64,000 bases of DNA, taken from positions 1 through 64,000 of the forward strand of contig JAGAAX010000014.1 in assembly GCA_017614995.1 (NCBI GenBank). The letters run 5' to 3'. A model generated the notes under the pieces. It made no database searches. It was not told where the DNA came from and saw only the letters and a list, made by a program, of their open reading frames with translations. This DNA comes from Spirochaetaceae bacterium. GTDB taxonomy: Bacteria; Spirochaetota; Spirochaetia; Treponematales; Treponemataceae. Positions 35,143 to 43,283 of the stretch are shown piece by piece (position 1 is the first letter of the stretch; each line of letters opens with the position of its first letter). A program made the position numbers and the translations under genes.

Positions 35143-36807
35143 TTATTTAAGATTTACCATTGACTTGTCATAATCTGTTGGTGGCACAAATCCCATAAGT
35201 GTCATGAGAGTTGAAGGCCAAGAAGAGATTCCCAAACCGTCGTTCAACTTAGTATTGTCGTACTCGCCTTTGTATTCAGGGTCGTAGATGATGCCAGGAA
35301 CCGGGTTGAGGGAGTGAGAAGTCTTTGCCTTTGGCTCGCCGCCTGAGTCCTTCTTTACGCTGCCGTCTTTTGCGTGCTCGTACATATCGTCTGAGTTTCC
35401 GTGGTCAGCTGTAAGACAGAGAATACCGCCGGCTTCATCGATTGCTGCCTTAAGGCGTCCGAGCTGAAGGTCCATGCCTTCCATAGAACAAACTACAGCG
35501 TTGAAAACACCAGTGTGTCCAACCATATCTCCGTTAGGGAAGTTGAGGCGGATGTGGTCATACTTGCCGCTCTTAATTGCTTCGATTACTTTGTCAGTAA
35601 TTTCTGCACACTTCATCCATGGGCGCTGCTCGAATGGAACAACATCAGATGGAACTTCAATATAGTCTTCGAGTTTTTCGTCGAACTTACCCTGTTTGTT
35701 TCCGTTGAAGAAGTAAGTAACGTGTCCGTACTTCTGTGTTTCAGAAATTGCAAGAAGCTTTACACCAGTCTTTGTAAGATATTCACCCATTGTGCGGTCA
35801 ATGCTTGGTGGGTTTACAAGGTACTGAGCAGGAACATGAGCGTCTCCGTCATATTCCATCATTCCGGCATATTCAACGCTAGGTACGCGAACGCGGTCAA
35901 ATGGAAGATCTCCGCCCTTTGGAGTTTCAAAAGCACGTGTCATTTCAAGAGCACGGTCACCGCGGAAGTTAAAGTAAATTACACTGTCACCGTCTTCAAT
36001 AGTTCCAACTGGTTTTCCATCCTTAGCAATTACAAACTCGTGCATATCCTGGTCGAGAATGCCTGGAACTTCCTGGCGGTAAGTTTCAATAGCCTTTGTA
36101 GCAGAATCAAACTTGCGTCCTTCACCAAGAACGTGAGCCTTCCATCCTCGCTCTACCATAGACCAGTCTGCATTGTAGCGGTCCATTGTCATATACATAC
36201 GTCCACCACCGCTTGCAATCTGATAATCTACACCGGTAAAGCCAGCGAGGAATTCTTCGAGTGGAGTGATGTAGTTCAAAGCAGAAGTAGGGTCAACATC
36301 ACGACCATCAAGCAGAGCATGAACACGGAGTTTCTTTACACCGTCTTTCGAAGCCTGAGTAATCATAGCTTTAAGATGATCAATGTGTGAGTGAACGTTT
36401 CCGTCAGAAACAAGACCAATGAAGTGCAAAGTTGCATTCTTATCATTTACATTCTTAACAAGTTTTTTCCATGTGTCAGCAGCAAACATAGAACCGTTTG
36501 CAATTGATTCACCTACAAGCTTAGCACCCTGAGCAAAAACGCGTCCACAACCCATAGCGTTGTGTCCAACCTCAGAGTTACCCATATCATCATCACTAGG
36601 AAGACCAACAGCAGTTCCGTGAGCCTTAAGTTTTGTGTAAGGGCAGTTTGCAGTAAACCAGTCCAGATACTTCATGCGGCTGGCTTTTACAGCATCTCCC
36701 TCTTCATACTTACCATATCCAACGCCGTCCATAATAACTAGGACAACAGGACCACGACGACCCTTCCAGTTAGGGTTCTTTTCCAATGCATGCATTGTGT
36801 CTGCCAT
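35143..36807 (-). CDS. gpmI: 2,3-bisphosphoglycerate-independent phosphoglycerate mutase
   Basis: The 554-aa alkaline-phosphatase-fold enzyme interconverts 3- and 2-phosphoglycerate in glycolysis. VLVIMDGVG (first metal Asp), MGNSEVGHNAMG with the catalytic Ser, HALLDGRD, and TADHGNSDDMY are present. It is some 40 residues longer than the common 510-aa form, mainly in small insertions. AGGAG precedes the ATG by 8 nt and codon choice looks biased to high expression. Confidence 0.96.
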   Translation of the reverse strand: MADTMHALEKNPNWKGRRGPVVLVIMDGVGYGKYEEGDAVKASRMKYLDWFTANCPYTKLKAHGTAVGLPSDDDMGNSEVGHNAMGCGRVFAQGAKLVGESIANGSMFAADTWKKLVKNVNDKNATLHFIGLVSDGNVHSHIDHLKAMITQASKDGVKKLRVHALLDGRDVDPTSALNYITPLEEFLAGFTGVDYQIASGGGRMYMTMDRYNADWSMVERGWKAHVLGEGRKFDSATKAIETYRQEVPGILDQDMHEFVIAKDGKPVGTIEDGDSVIYFNFRGDRALEMTRAFETPKGGDLPFDRVRVPSVEYAGMMEYDGDAHVPAQYLVNPPSIDRTMGEYLTKTGVKLLAISETQKYGHVTYFFNGNKQGKFDEKLEDYIEVPSDVVPFEQRPWMKCAEITDKVIEAIKSGKYDHIRLNFPNGDMVGHTGVFNAVVCSMEGMDLQLGRLKAAIDEAGGILCLTADHGNSDDMYEHAKDGSVKKDSGGEPKAKTSHSLNPVPGIIYDPEYKGEYDNTKLNDGLGISSWPSTLMTLMGFVPPTDYDKSMVNLK

Positions 36808-36919
36808 ATATATTACTCCTATTTAAGTACAATTTCTTTGTTAAATATACCGAATATGGCAGACTTTTACAACGAGGCAGAAATACAATTCGGCTAATGC
36901 CACACAGAAGAAAGTTTGA

Positions 36920-37942
36920 TTAATCTTTTACCCATTCAATATGTCTGTTTTTTCCATCGTTATCATACTCAACAGAGGGTTCTGACATATTTGTGATTTC
37001 TCTTTTTTTGAATTTAATAATCTGAGAAATATAATCTTTAAGATTAGATGATAATTTATCAGACGTTTTTATTGTTTCCAAATATTCAAGATATGCAGAT
37101 GAGTTCCAAAAATTTAATTCACGCAAAAGTGCTACTGCTAAACACTCATCTTTAAATATTGACTGTTTCAACTGCTCAAAAAGAAATTGATATTCATCTT
37201 CTTTTGGATATTTTCCAAGACAACCAATGCAAAAAATATCGAGTTCTGAATGACCAATAATAAGACACTTGAAAACATTTATTATGAATTCTTCTTCAAC
37301 ATCAAGCAGCTCATGATTATAAAACGCATCGCCAAGAACAAGCTTATATGCTTTTTCTGAATATCCAGGACCTTTTTCTCTGATTTTATAAACCAGATTT
37401 ATGGCAATATACAAAGCTTTTTGTTTTTGCAAAAAGGTCTTATCTTCTAAATCTAACAAAGGGCTGATTTCATTCCATATAAAACGACTTTTCCCAAAAG
37501 GCTCAAACCATGAAACCCTTGTGAAAGCATTCCACATAACAATTGATTTTTCAAAAGTTATTTCAAGCGATATTCCGTAAAACTCTTCGCCGGAAAGAAA
37601 AATCATATATATTTTTGCAAAATATTTATTTTCAAAAGGATTTTCATCGTAATCTAAGACAGTTAAGTCTTCTAAGCAAAAATCTGAAATAGTCTTTTTA
37701 TTTGCCAATACGTCATAATCATCTAACTGGCATTTTTTGATTTCAACATTTTTGAAGATGATTTTTCCTTCTGTCGTCTGATGAGCCAATGGAAATGGAT
37801 TTAATTCATGTTCTGAACATATTTCCATGAATTCCATATCAAAAACTAAATCATTGTCAGACATATAGATTTTTTCGCAACCGCAGTCGTGCAAGGATAT
37901 ATCTGTTAATGTATTTTCGCTTATATATTTATAATCTTGCAT
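36920..37942 (-). CDS. Hypothetical protein coupled to GGDEF gene
   Basis: The 340-aa acidic soluble protein has no recognised domain. The N-terminal half is beta-rich with a LHDCGCEKIYMSDNDLVFDMEFMEI pattern, slightly like immunity proteins of polymorphic toxin systems; the C-terminal half (about 165-310) is helical. Its ATG lies inside the end of the GGDEF gene (14-nt overlap), so it is translated by coupling. No partner toxin is present. I make no functional call. Confidence 0.65.
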   Translation of the reverse strand: MQDYKYISENTLTDISLHDCGCEKIYMSDNDLVFDMEFMEICSEHELNPFPLAHQTTEGKIIFKNVEIKKCQLDDYDVLANKKTISDFCLEDLTVLDYDENPFENKYFAKIYMIFLSGEEFYGISLEITFEKSIVMWNAFTRVSWFEPFGKSRFIWNEISPLLDLEDKTFLQKQKALYIAINLVYKIREKGPGYSEKAYKLVLGDAFYNHELLDVEEEFIINVFKCLIIGHSELDIFCIGCLGKYPKEDEYQFLFEQLKQSIFKDECLAVALLRELNFWNSSAYLEYLETIKTSDKLSSNLKDYISQIIKFKKREITNMSEPSVEYDNDGKNRHIEWVKD

Positions 37943-39074
37943 CTCTTGCTTTTTTGGCTTCGTAGAGTTTTTGGTCGGCAGCGGCGATAAAGCTTTGAAT
38001 TGTCTTCATCTCTTTTTTGTAAGGCGCATAGCCGAAACTGAACGACAAATCGTAGACGACTTTGTCTTCTATACAAATGCCGCGCAAAGCCTGCCTGATT
38101 CTGTCACAGAGAAGCTCGGCTTCGGCATCATCCTGCAAATCTGCAATCATAATGAATTCATCGCCGCCGTAGCGCCCGATAAAATGGTTCGTGTTGCGGT
38201 TTGCAAGTTTCAGCGCATTAGAGCAGCGCACAAGCGCGGCATCGCCTTCAATATGACCATGAACATCGTTTATCTTCTTGAATTTGTTCACATCGAGCAT
38301 GAAAACGTACAGCCGGTTTTCCTGCGGACTGTTTTTCAGCCTTGAACCGAGATAGCGTAAAAGCTGGTTTCTGTTGTTAAGCCCGGAAAGCGTATCAACT
38401 GAAATAAGCAGATTCTGCAAATCAATGTAAACATACAGAAACGCAAGTGTTATGCCTACGCTTACAGTCGGAACAAACGGAAACAGAATCTGAATAATTC
38501 CTATTGAAAGCGGAAAAAGAAGAAACATCGAAAGAATGCGGTATTCCACAGACTTAAGATAAACTTTGCACTTAACAGATTTTATAAAAGCATGAACTGT
38601 TGTGACAATTGTATAAGAATGACATAAAACCGTATGCAGAATGACAAATTTTCCGCGCTGATAAACATTATTTTCATCTATATAAAAGAAGAAACCGTTA
38701 AAATAAGACGCGATAACGCCCAGAACGGCAAGCACCACAGGCAGCTTTGCAAGCAGAATCATATTCCGCTGCTTTATTGCCTTTGAATCGAGCGCAACTT
38801 CGACATAGCAGAGCCAGTAATAGCCCATAAGCACAGACGAAATAAAATAAACCGAATTCGTAAGGTAATTTGCAATTCTCGGTTCTGCAAAAACTTTTCC
38901 GTCTATAAGAGCAGAATTGATTTCTGCAGCAAAGGTGATAAGCCCGGTTATAATGGCTTTTATATAACAGCGCTGCCTCGTCTGTCTGTCGTAATTTTTG
39001 CACAGGCTGTAAAGAACTATGCTCAATACCGTAATGCAAAATATGTCAATTTCTATAATCCACAAATAGTCCAT
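37929..39074 (-). CDS. Membrane GGDEF-domain protein, likely diguanylate cyclase
   Basis: The 381-aa protein has seven or eight N-terminal transmembrane helices (about 1-215) and a C-terminal GGDEF domain (about 220-381) with an intact RYGGDEF. The inhibitory RxxD I-site is replaced by NTNH at the expected place, so product inhibition is unlikely. It should synthesise cyclic di-GMP in response to a membrane or external signal. The start is ATG 39074, with TACAAT ending six bases upstream and no Shine-Dalgarno. Confidence 0.9.
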   Translation of the reverse strand: MDYLWIIEIDIFCITVLSIVLYSLCKNYDRQTRQRCYIKAIITGLITFAAEINSALIDGKVFAEPRIANYLTNSVYFISSVLMGYYWLCYVEVALDSKAIKQRNMILLAKLPVVLAVLGVIASYFNGFFFYIDENNVYQRGKFVILHTVLCHSYTIVTTVHAFIKSVKCKVYLKSVEYRILSMFLLFPLSIGIIQILFPFVPTVSVGITLAFLYVYIDLQNLLISVDTLSGLNNRNQLLRYLGSRLKNSPQENRLYVFMLDVNKFKKINDVHGHIEGDAALVRCSNALKLANRNTNHFIGRYGGDEFIMIADLQDDAEAELLCDRIRQALRGICIEDKVVYDLSFSFGYAPYKKEMKTIQSFIAAADQKLYEAKKARDARL

Positions 39075-39080
39075 GCAAAC

Positions 39081-39086
39081 ATTGTA
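39081..39086 (-). promoter_or_regulatory. -10 of the GGDEF gene, predicted leaderless
   Basis: TACAAT ends six bases before ATG 39074. The -35 is weak (TGTTGA at N17, 39104-39109). A GTTGAATTCAAC palindrome lies at about 39097-39108. Confidence 0.5.
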
Positions 39087-39127
39087 ACATGGTTTTGTTG
39101 AATTCAACAGTTTTTTAAGCTTTATCC

Positions 39128-39616
39128 TTATTCAAGCACACTGTTGATTAGTCTGCCGTCAAGATATTCAAGTTTAAGTGAAAAAAACGGAACTCTTTTG
39201 TCGAGCAAATCAAGAAAGATTTCGTCGCCCTGCCAGTGCGGCAAGCTGTTCATTTTTGATTTTGCAACCCATTCAAGCTCGCCTTCGTCGCAGGCGGCAG
39301 GCGTGGCAGGCTCTTCAAAGTCACCGCACCAAAAAAGGTGCATAAGCTCGTAATAAGTTTCAGGCGCGGGCTTGCCCGGCTTTTCAGTTTCGCGCGAAAC
39401 AAATGTGACAATTCCGCGGTATTCTGGTTTTCTCAAGATTATGCCGGTTTCTTCGCGCACTTCGCGGCGCGCACAGTCAAACGGACTTTCGCCTTCTTCA
39501 AACTTGCCGCCGATGCCAATCCATTTGTCGTGGTTGCAATCGTTCTTTTTCTTTGTGCGGTGAATCATCAGATACGAGGCGTCTTTTTCGATGTAGCAGA
39601 GTGTTGTGTTAATCAT
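39128..39616 (-). CDS. Nudix hydrolase (MutT-like)
   Basis: The 162-aa Nudix hydrolase has the full Nudix box: GGKFEEGESPFDCARREVREETGI (G-x5-E-x7-REVREETGI) at about 36-59. It hydrolyses a nucleoside diphosphate linked to another group; the MutT/YtkD-like N-terminus (TTLCYIEKD...MIHRTKK) suggests 8-oxo-dGTP sanitation but is not proof. No clear ribosome site precedes ATG 39616. Confidence 0.92.
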   Translation of the reverse strand: MINTTLCYIEKDASYLMIHRTKKKNDCNHDKWIGIGGKFEEGESPFDCARREVREETGIILRKPEYRGIVTFVSRETEKPGKPAPETYYELMHLFWCGDFEEPATPAACDEGELEWVAKSKMNSLPHWQGDEIFLDLLDKRVPFFSLKLEYLDGRLINSVLE

Positions 39617-39633
39617 GCGCTGTTAAGCCTGTC

Positions 39634-40104
39634 TCAGTTTTGCAGACTTTTCCTTGCTTTTATGCAGCAGCCTGAATATTTAATGTTTCCCTCATGAATA
39701 TCAAATATATAAATGACCTGATTCATAAAGCTTTTGTCCTTTTCGACTGCAAACAAAGCAAAACAGCCTGACAAGCCGGTCTGTTTATTGAAGGACTTTA
39801 TATATTTGCAAATATTTTTAGCTTCATTTTCATTTACATCAGAAATTTCAACTCTAAAACCATCATAAGACAATCTCTCTTGCTGTGAATCAAAGAAATA
39901 ATCATGGGAATTCAGTAAATCTTTGTCGCTTTGTGTAATGTAGACATTTTTGTTTTTGTTGATTTTAGCCGCATAACAGTTTTCATTTTCTTCGTTCCAT
40001 TTAAGCCCTCTAGGAATTAATGCCAAAACCAAGATTGCCGCGCCCAATATTCCCAAAAGAACCGAACAAATTATCAATGCCTTTTTCTTTAAGTCACCAG
40101 CCAT
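39634..40104 (-). CDS. Hypothetical single-pass membrane protein
   Basis: The 156-aa protein has one N-terminal transmembrane helix (about 8-30) and an extracytoplasmic or cytoplasmic mixed domain. No family recognised. GGAG lies 8 nt before ATG 40104 and TATAAT (about 40134-40139, minus strand) gives a leader of about 25 nt. Confidence 0.65.
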   Translation of the reverse strand: MAGDLKKKALIICSVLLGILGAAILVLALIPRGLKWNEENENCYAAKINKNKNVYITQSDKDLLNSHDYFFDSQQERLSYDGFRVEISDVNENEAKNICKYIKSFNKQTGLSGCFALFAVEKDKSFMNQVIYIFDIHEGNIKYSGCCIKARKSLQN

Positions 40105-40154
40105 ACATTATTCTCCATATCAGTGTCTTTAAGATTATAGCACAGAAAACTTAG

Positions 40155-40176
40155 TCATGGGATAAAACATAATGCG
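40155..40176. repeat. Dispersed 22-bp motif, copy 1
   Basis: TCATGGGATAAAACATAATGCG. Related copies are at 42454-42475 and 43122-43143; the shared core is ATGRGATAAAAYATAAT. This copy sits just upstream of the promoter of the 156-aa gene. Confidence 0.65.
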
Positions 40177-40186
40177 GTTAGCTCAT

Positions 40187-40230
40187 AAAAAAAAGACCTC
40201 CGATGTTTTTTTAACAACGAAGGTCTTTTC
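40187..40230 (-). terminator. Terminator of the SHOCT/lipoprotein operon
   Basis: Minus strand: AAAAGACCTTCG pairs with CGGAGGTCTTTT (one mismatch), followed by a T run. The loop is AT-rich. Confidence 0.8.
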
Positions 40231-40255
40231 TTATGAAAGTGACAGAAACCTTAGT

Positions 40256-40822
40256 CTACCATTCATCAAATTTTGATAAAATCTCTTCAAGACGGCGTTC
40301 CTGTTTCTTTGTCAGATCTTCGTCATCAAGCGAATAACACAAGCTGATAAGGTCATCAGTTTTTTGATCAAGCAGGTTAAGCATATCATCAACGCTCATT
40401 GTATAATCTGGATCTGCATAGTTTGGATCGCCTTCAAGATTTACATATCGGGTTTCACCTGCCTTACCGACTGTATGCAGTTCCATATTATCCAGATAAC
40501 TGAATACCGGAGACATTCCTGCCGAGTATGCATCTTCAGGGTCTTTGATGGATTTCAATTTTTTCTGATATGCATCAACATCTTTCTTGAATTCTTTGAA
40601 ATACGCTATTGCTTCTTCTTTTGAGTTGAATTCCACCCTATAGTTATTCAAGACAAAATAAGGAACTTCCACCACCCATGCGCTAAAATCTGGATCTGTA
40701 TCGCCAATGTAATACTTTCTATCTGGGACAGATACAGATTTTTTCTGCATATTTCCTTTTTTTCCACATGAAGTAAATAAGAGTGAACAAACAACTAAGA
40801 TTAGCAAAAACAAACGCTTCAT
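40256..40822 (-). CDS. Small lipoprotein
   Basis: The 188-aa lipoprotein has the signal peptide MKRLFLLILVVCSLLFTSC with the lipobox LFTSC (Cys19). The mature part is acidic and helical at both ends, with no recognised domain. It is the third gene of the SHOCT operon (about 22-nt gaps), so it is co-expressed with the two SHOCT membrane proteins. AGGAG precedes the ATG. Confidence 0.8.
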   Translation of the reverse strand: MKRLFLLILVVCSLLFTSCGKKGNMQKKSVSVPDRKYYIGDTDPDFSAWVVEVPYFVLNNYRVEFNSKEEAIAYFKEFKKDVDAYQKKLKSIKDPEDAYSAGMSPVFSYLDNMELHTVGKAGETRYVNLEGDPNYADPDYTMSVDDMLNLLDQKTDDLISLCYSLDDEDLTKKQERRLEEILSKFDEW

Positions 40823-40843
40823 TTTTCCTCCTGTTATATAAAC

Positions 40844-41377
40844 TTACATATTCGCCAGAATTTTAGCTTTCTGCGAAGCAAATTCTTCATCACTTAAGAT
40901 GCCTTTTTCTTTAAGCTCTGCAAGTTTTTCTAACTGAACAGAAAGATCTTCAGATGAAACAGCCTTTTCATTTGTAGATGAAGCTGCTTTATTATCTCTG
41001 AATTCCGTTTCTGCACGATTGAAAATTTCTTCAATTCCGTCTTTGACTACATTTTTTTGATAAAAATAAAATCCAATAGGTATAAGCCAACAAACTGTAG
41101 TAAAAAGACCGCAAATTAAGAAAATCCAAAACCAAATTGAAGGTTTATATTCAACGTATGCAACTAAAAGCATATCATTATCTTTTGGTTTTACTTCAAC
41201 TATAGTCTTGTCCTGCCTATTAACAGAACCAAATGTCGCATTAATTGATCCAACTGTCAGAACTCTGCTATCATAATAAACAGTCTCTGCTGATCTTCTG
41301 AACGAATCTTCCAAGAATTTCATAATATCTGAAATAGAAGAATCTGTACGAAATCTTCTGCTTAAATCAAATTTCAT
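40844..41377 (-). CDS. SHOCT-domain membrane protein 2
   Basis: The 177-aa protein has an N-terminal soluble part (about 1-75), two transmembrane helices (about 80-100 and 102-112 region) and a C-terminal SHOCT motif (QLEKLAELKEKGILSDEEFASQKAKIL). SHOCT is a short helical oligomerisation module of unknown role. The last 30 residues closely match those of the upstream neighbour, so both probably interact or are recent relatives in that module. Confidence 0.82.
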   Translation of the reverse strand: MKFDLSRRFRTDSSISDIMKFLEDSFRRSAETVYYDSRVLTVGSINATFGSVNRQDKTIVEVKPKDNDMLLVAYVEYKPSIWFWIFLICGLFTTVCWLIPIGFYFYQKNVVKDGIEEIFNRAETEFRDNKAASSTNEKAVSSEDLSVQLEKLAELKEKGILSDEEFASQKAKILANM

Positions 41378-41398
41378 TTTTCCCTTTCCCCTAAATTA

Positions 41399-41980
41399 TT
41401 ATCCAAGTAATTTTGCTTTCTGGGCGGCAAATTCCTCATCACTTAAGATGCCTTTTTCTTTTAGTGCTGCTAATTTTTCAAGCTGAGCGGTTAAATCTCC
41501 CTGTGATGGTTTTGAAGAAGAACTTACAGGCGAACTTGTAGAAGAACTTGCACCTGAAGAAGAATATGAAGATACAGAACCATTCGAAAGACCTGCATTT
41601 TGCAAAAGCTGCTGCTTTTCAGGATCTTCAACAACATACCCCTCTGCAAGCCGCTTCTTAATAAAATTGAAATAGTAGTTTTTTGTGCGAATAATATTAA
41701 ACACAAAAACTGCTGTAACAATAATTAGTCCAACAACAGGATCGACAGTAAAAAAAACACAAGAAATAAAGATTGCAAGGAATTGAAGTACAAAAAACAG
41801 CAAATCTTTCTTATTAACCGGACTTATAGTTAATGGTGAAAAACAATGAAAACGAAAGTAAATAAATCCTTTAAGAAAGGACATTTTAATTTCCCTTGGA
41901 CAATTCACACGTATGTCCGGCGAGCCCTCTTTTCGCAGAGTGATCTCAACTTCTTTTTCTTTTTTCTCTTTTTTAGCCAT
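41399..41980 (-). CDS. SHOCT-domain membrane protein 1
   Basis: The 193-aa protein has two transmembrane helices (about 60-77, 83-95), a Ser-rich linker (about 135-160) and a SHOCT motif QLEKLAALKEKGILSDEEFAAQKAKLL at the end. It is the first gene of a three-gene operon. AAGGAG precedes the ATG by 7 nt. Its promoter (TTGCTT-N17-TATACT on the minus strand) overlaps twin direct repeats also facing the XRE regulator gene. Confidence 0.82.
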   Translation of the reverse strand: MAKKEKKEKEVEITLRKEGSPDIRVNCPREIKMSFLKGFIYFRFHCFSPLTISPVNKKDLLFFVLQFLAIFISCVFFTVDPVVGLIIVTAVFVFNIIRTKNYYFNFIKKRLAEGYVVEDPEKQQLLQNAGLSNGSVSSYSSSGASSSTSSPVSSSSKPSQGDLTAQLEKLAALKEKGILSDEEFAAQKAKLLG

Positions 41981-41999
41981 AACACATCTCCTTTATTTA

Positions 42000-42040
42000 T
42001 ATGACATATCGTATTAAAGTATACGACATATCATATTAAA
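42000..42040. promoter_or_regulatory. Twin direct repeats over the SHOCT operon promoter
   Basis: Two 19-bp repeats, TATGACATATCGTATTAAA (42000-42018) and TACGACATATCATATTAAA (42022-42040), differ at two places, period 22. The minus-strand promoter TTGCTT-N17-TATACT lies across them. They are probable operators for the divergent XRE regulator. Confidence 0.75.
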
Positions 42041-42090
42041 AAGCAACGAATTTTCGAAGTAGAATAAACGTACAATCGTAAGAGATTTTT

Positions 42091-42399
42091 ATGGATATTC
42101 TCGAAAAAATAACAAAAATGCGGCTCGAAAGAGGTTGGACAGAATACGAACTTGCAGAAAGAGCCGGATTAACACAATCCACTATTTCATCGTGGTATAG
42201 AAAAAAATTAATCCCATCAATTCCATCTTTACAGCATATTTGCGAGGCTTATGGAATTACCTTGTCTCAATTTTTTATAGAAGAAGAATGTTTCTCTGAA
42301 CAATTAACAAAAGCACAAATTGAAATTCTTAACCGTTGGTATAGACTGACAAAAGACCAGCAAAAAAAGCTTGCTGATTTTCTAGATGCAATTCTATAG
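42091..42399 (+). CDS. XRE-family transcriptional regulator
   Basis: The 102-aa protein has an N-terminal helix-turn-helix (about 5-65: LERGWTEYELAERAGLTQSTISSWYRKK). The C-terminal half is short and helical. It is divergent from the SHOCT operon, with twin repeats between the two genes. It probably represses that operon and itself. A -10 TACAAT at 42071-42076 would leave a leader of about 8 nt without a clear Shine-Dalgarno. Confidence 0.88.
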   Translation: MDILEKITKMRLERGWTEYELAERAGLTQSTISSWYRKKLIPSIPSLQHICEAYGITLSQFFIEEECFSEQLTKAQIEILNRWYRLTKDQQKKLADFLDAIL

Positions 42400-42439
42400 A
42401 AAGAAAACGAATAATAAGAACAGATTTTATTTTAATAGA

Positions 42440-42493
42440 TTGACAAAACATTTTCATGGGATAAAATATAATACAACTTTGGATTATCCCATG
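42440..42493 (+). promoter_or_regulatory. Promoter with dyad, and dispersed motif copy 2
   Basis: TTGACA (42440-42445), 16-nt spacer, TAAAAT (42462-42467). Inverted repeat CATGGGATAA (42455-42464) / TTATCCCATG (42484-42493) overlaps the -10 and start region. The left arm is part of the dispersed 22-bp motif (42454-42475). Confidence 0.65.
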
Positions 42494-42529
42494 AAAAAGA
42501 CAAAACTTTTAAAGAATTACCGTATTCAT

Positions 42530-42557
42530 GTGACAATTCTTCTTTTTGTGCTATAAT
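42530..42557 (+). promoter_or_regulatory. Promoter of the DUF4160/DUF2442 pair
   Basis: GTGACA (42530-42535), 16-nt spacer, TATAAT (42552-42557), then AGAGGTG as ribosome site. Confidence 0.65.
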
Positions 42558-42573
42558 GAATAGAGGTGAAAAA

Positions 42574-42840
42574 ATGCCAACATTAAGTATGTTTTACGGA
42601 ATTCTTATAAAAATGAATTGGAAAGATAATGCTCAGCATAATCTGCCTCATTTTCATGCATTCTACGGAGAATTTGAAGCCTCTTTTGATCTTAATGGTG
42701 AAATTTTGTCTGGAGAGTTTCCGGCAAGACAAGGAGCTTATGTAAAGGCATGGACTCTGCTACATCAAGAAGAATTAACTGCCAACTGGAAACTGGCATT
42801 AGAAGGTGAACAAATCTTCAGGATAAATCCTTTACAATAA
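42574..42840 (+). CDS. DUF4160 protein
   Basis: The 88-aa protein of the DUF4160 family has PTLSMFYGILIKMNWKDNAQHNLPHFHAFYG (with the family PHFHA core) and HQEELTANWKLA near the end. The start is ATG 42574, behind AGAGGTG; an ATG at 42556 overlaps the TATAAT of the promoter and cannot be the start. DUF4160 is typically encoded next to DUF2442, as here, and such pairs have been suggested as toxin-antitoxin-like. No activity is known to me. Confidence 0.87.
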   Translation: MPTLSMFYGILIKMNWKDNAQHNLPHFHAFYGEFEASFDLNGEILSGEFPARQGAYVKAWTLLHQEELTANWKLALEGEQIFRINPLQ

Positions 42841-42852
42841 GAGGGCAGAAAC

Positions 42853-43116
42853 ATGGATATGATAAAAGGTGTAAAATTAGGTCCTCGTGTTACATCTGTT
42901 ATTCCTTTGGAAAACTATATTCTGAAAATTGGTTTTAATAATAATGAGATTCGTTTGTTCGATGCAAAAAAAATCTATAATCTTCCCTGCTTTAAACCTC
43001 TAAAGCAAAAAGAAATATTTAATACCGTCCATGTTGAATATGGAAGCATTGCATGGGTAAACGATATTGATTACTGTCCTGACACCTTGTATCAAGAAAG
43101 CATTCCTTATAAATAA
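42853..43116 (+). CDS. DUF2442 protein
   Basis: The 87-aa DUF2442 family protein has LENYILKIGFNNNEIRLFDAKK and FNTVHVEYGSIAWVNDIDYCPDTLYQ (family WxxDIDxxPDTLY). It lies 12 nt after DUF4160 in one operon. It could be the partner of DUF4160 in a small two-gene module. Confidence 0.88.
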   Translation: MDMIKGVKLGPRVTSVIPLENYILKIGFNNNEIRLFDAKKIYNLPCFKPLKQKEIFNTVHVEYGSIAWVNDIDYCPDTLYQESIPYK

Positions 43117-43121
43117 CTGAA

Positions 43122-43143
43122 ATATGAGATAAAACATAATATG
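43122..43143. repeat. Dispersed 22-bp motif, copy 3
   Basis: ATATGAGATAAAACATAATATG, directly after DUF2442. It is the third copy of the motif seen at 40155 and 42454. Confidence 0.55.
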
Positions 43144-43225
43144 ACTTAAAACAGACGTGCTTCATGTGCGCCAAATTGCAAGCCGCCTGTAAAGCAGGGC
43201 TATTATAGGCTCAAAACTCATCTAC

Positions 43226-43258
43226 AAAAAAAAGCCCGCAAGTTATATTGCGGGCTTT
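43226..43258 (-). terminator. Terminator of the SIMPL gene
   Basis: Minus strand: AAAGCCCGCAA (43248-43258) pairs perfectly with TTGCGGGCTTT (43231-43241), then a T run (43226-43233). Confidence 0.9.
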
Positions 43259-43283
43259 GTGTTTCAGGGCTTTTATTCAGCCT

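Noticed and set aside
35401-36390. 329-aa plus-strand open frame
   Set aside because: It is antisense to gpmI, whose motifs and codon bias are clear; the open frame follows from its codon use.
42556-42573. Upstream ATG as start of the DUF4160 gene
   Set aside because: It overlaps the TATAAT of the promoter; ATG 42574 follows AGAGGTG.
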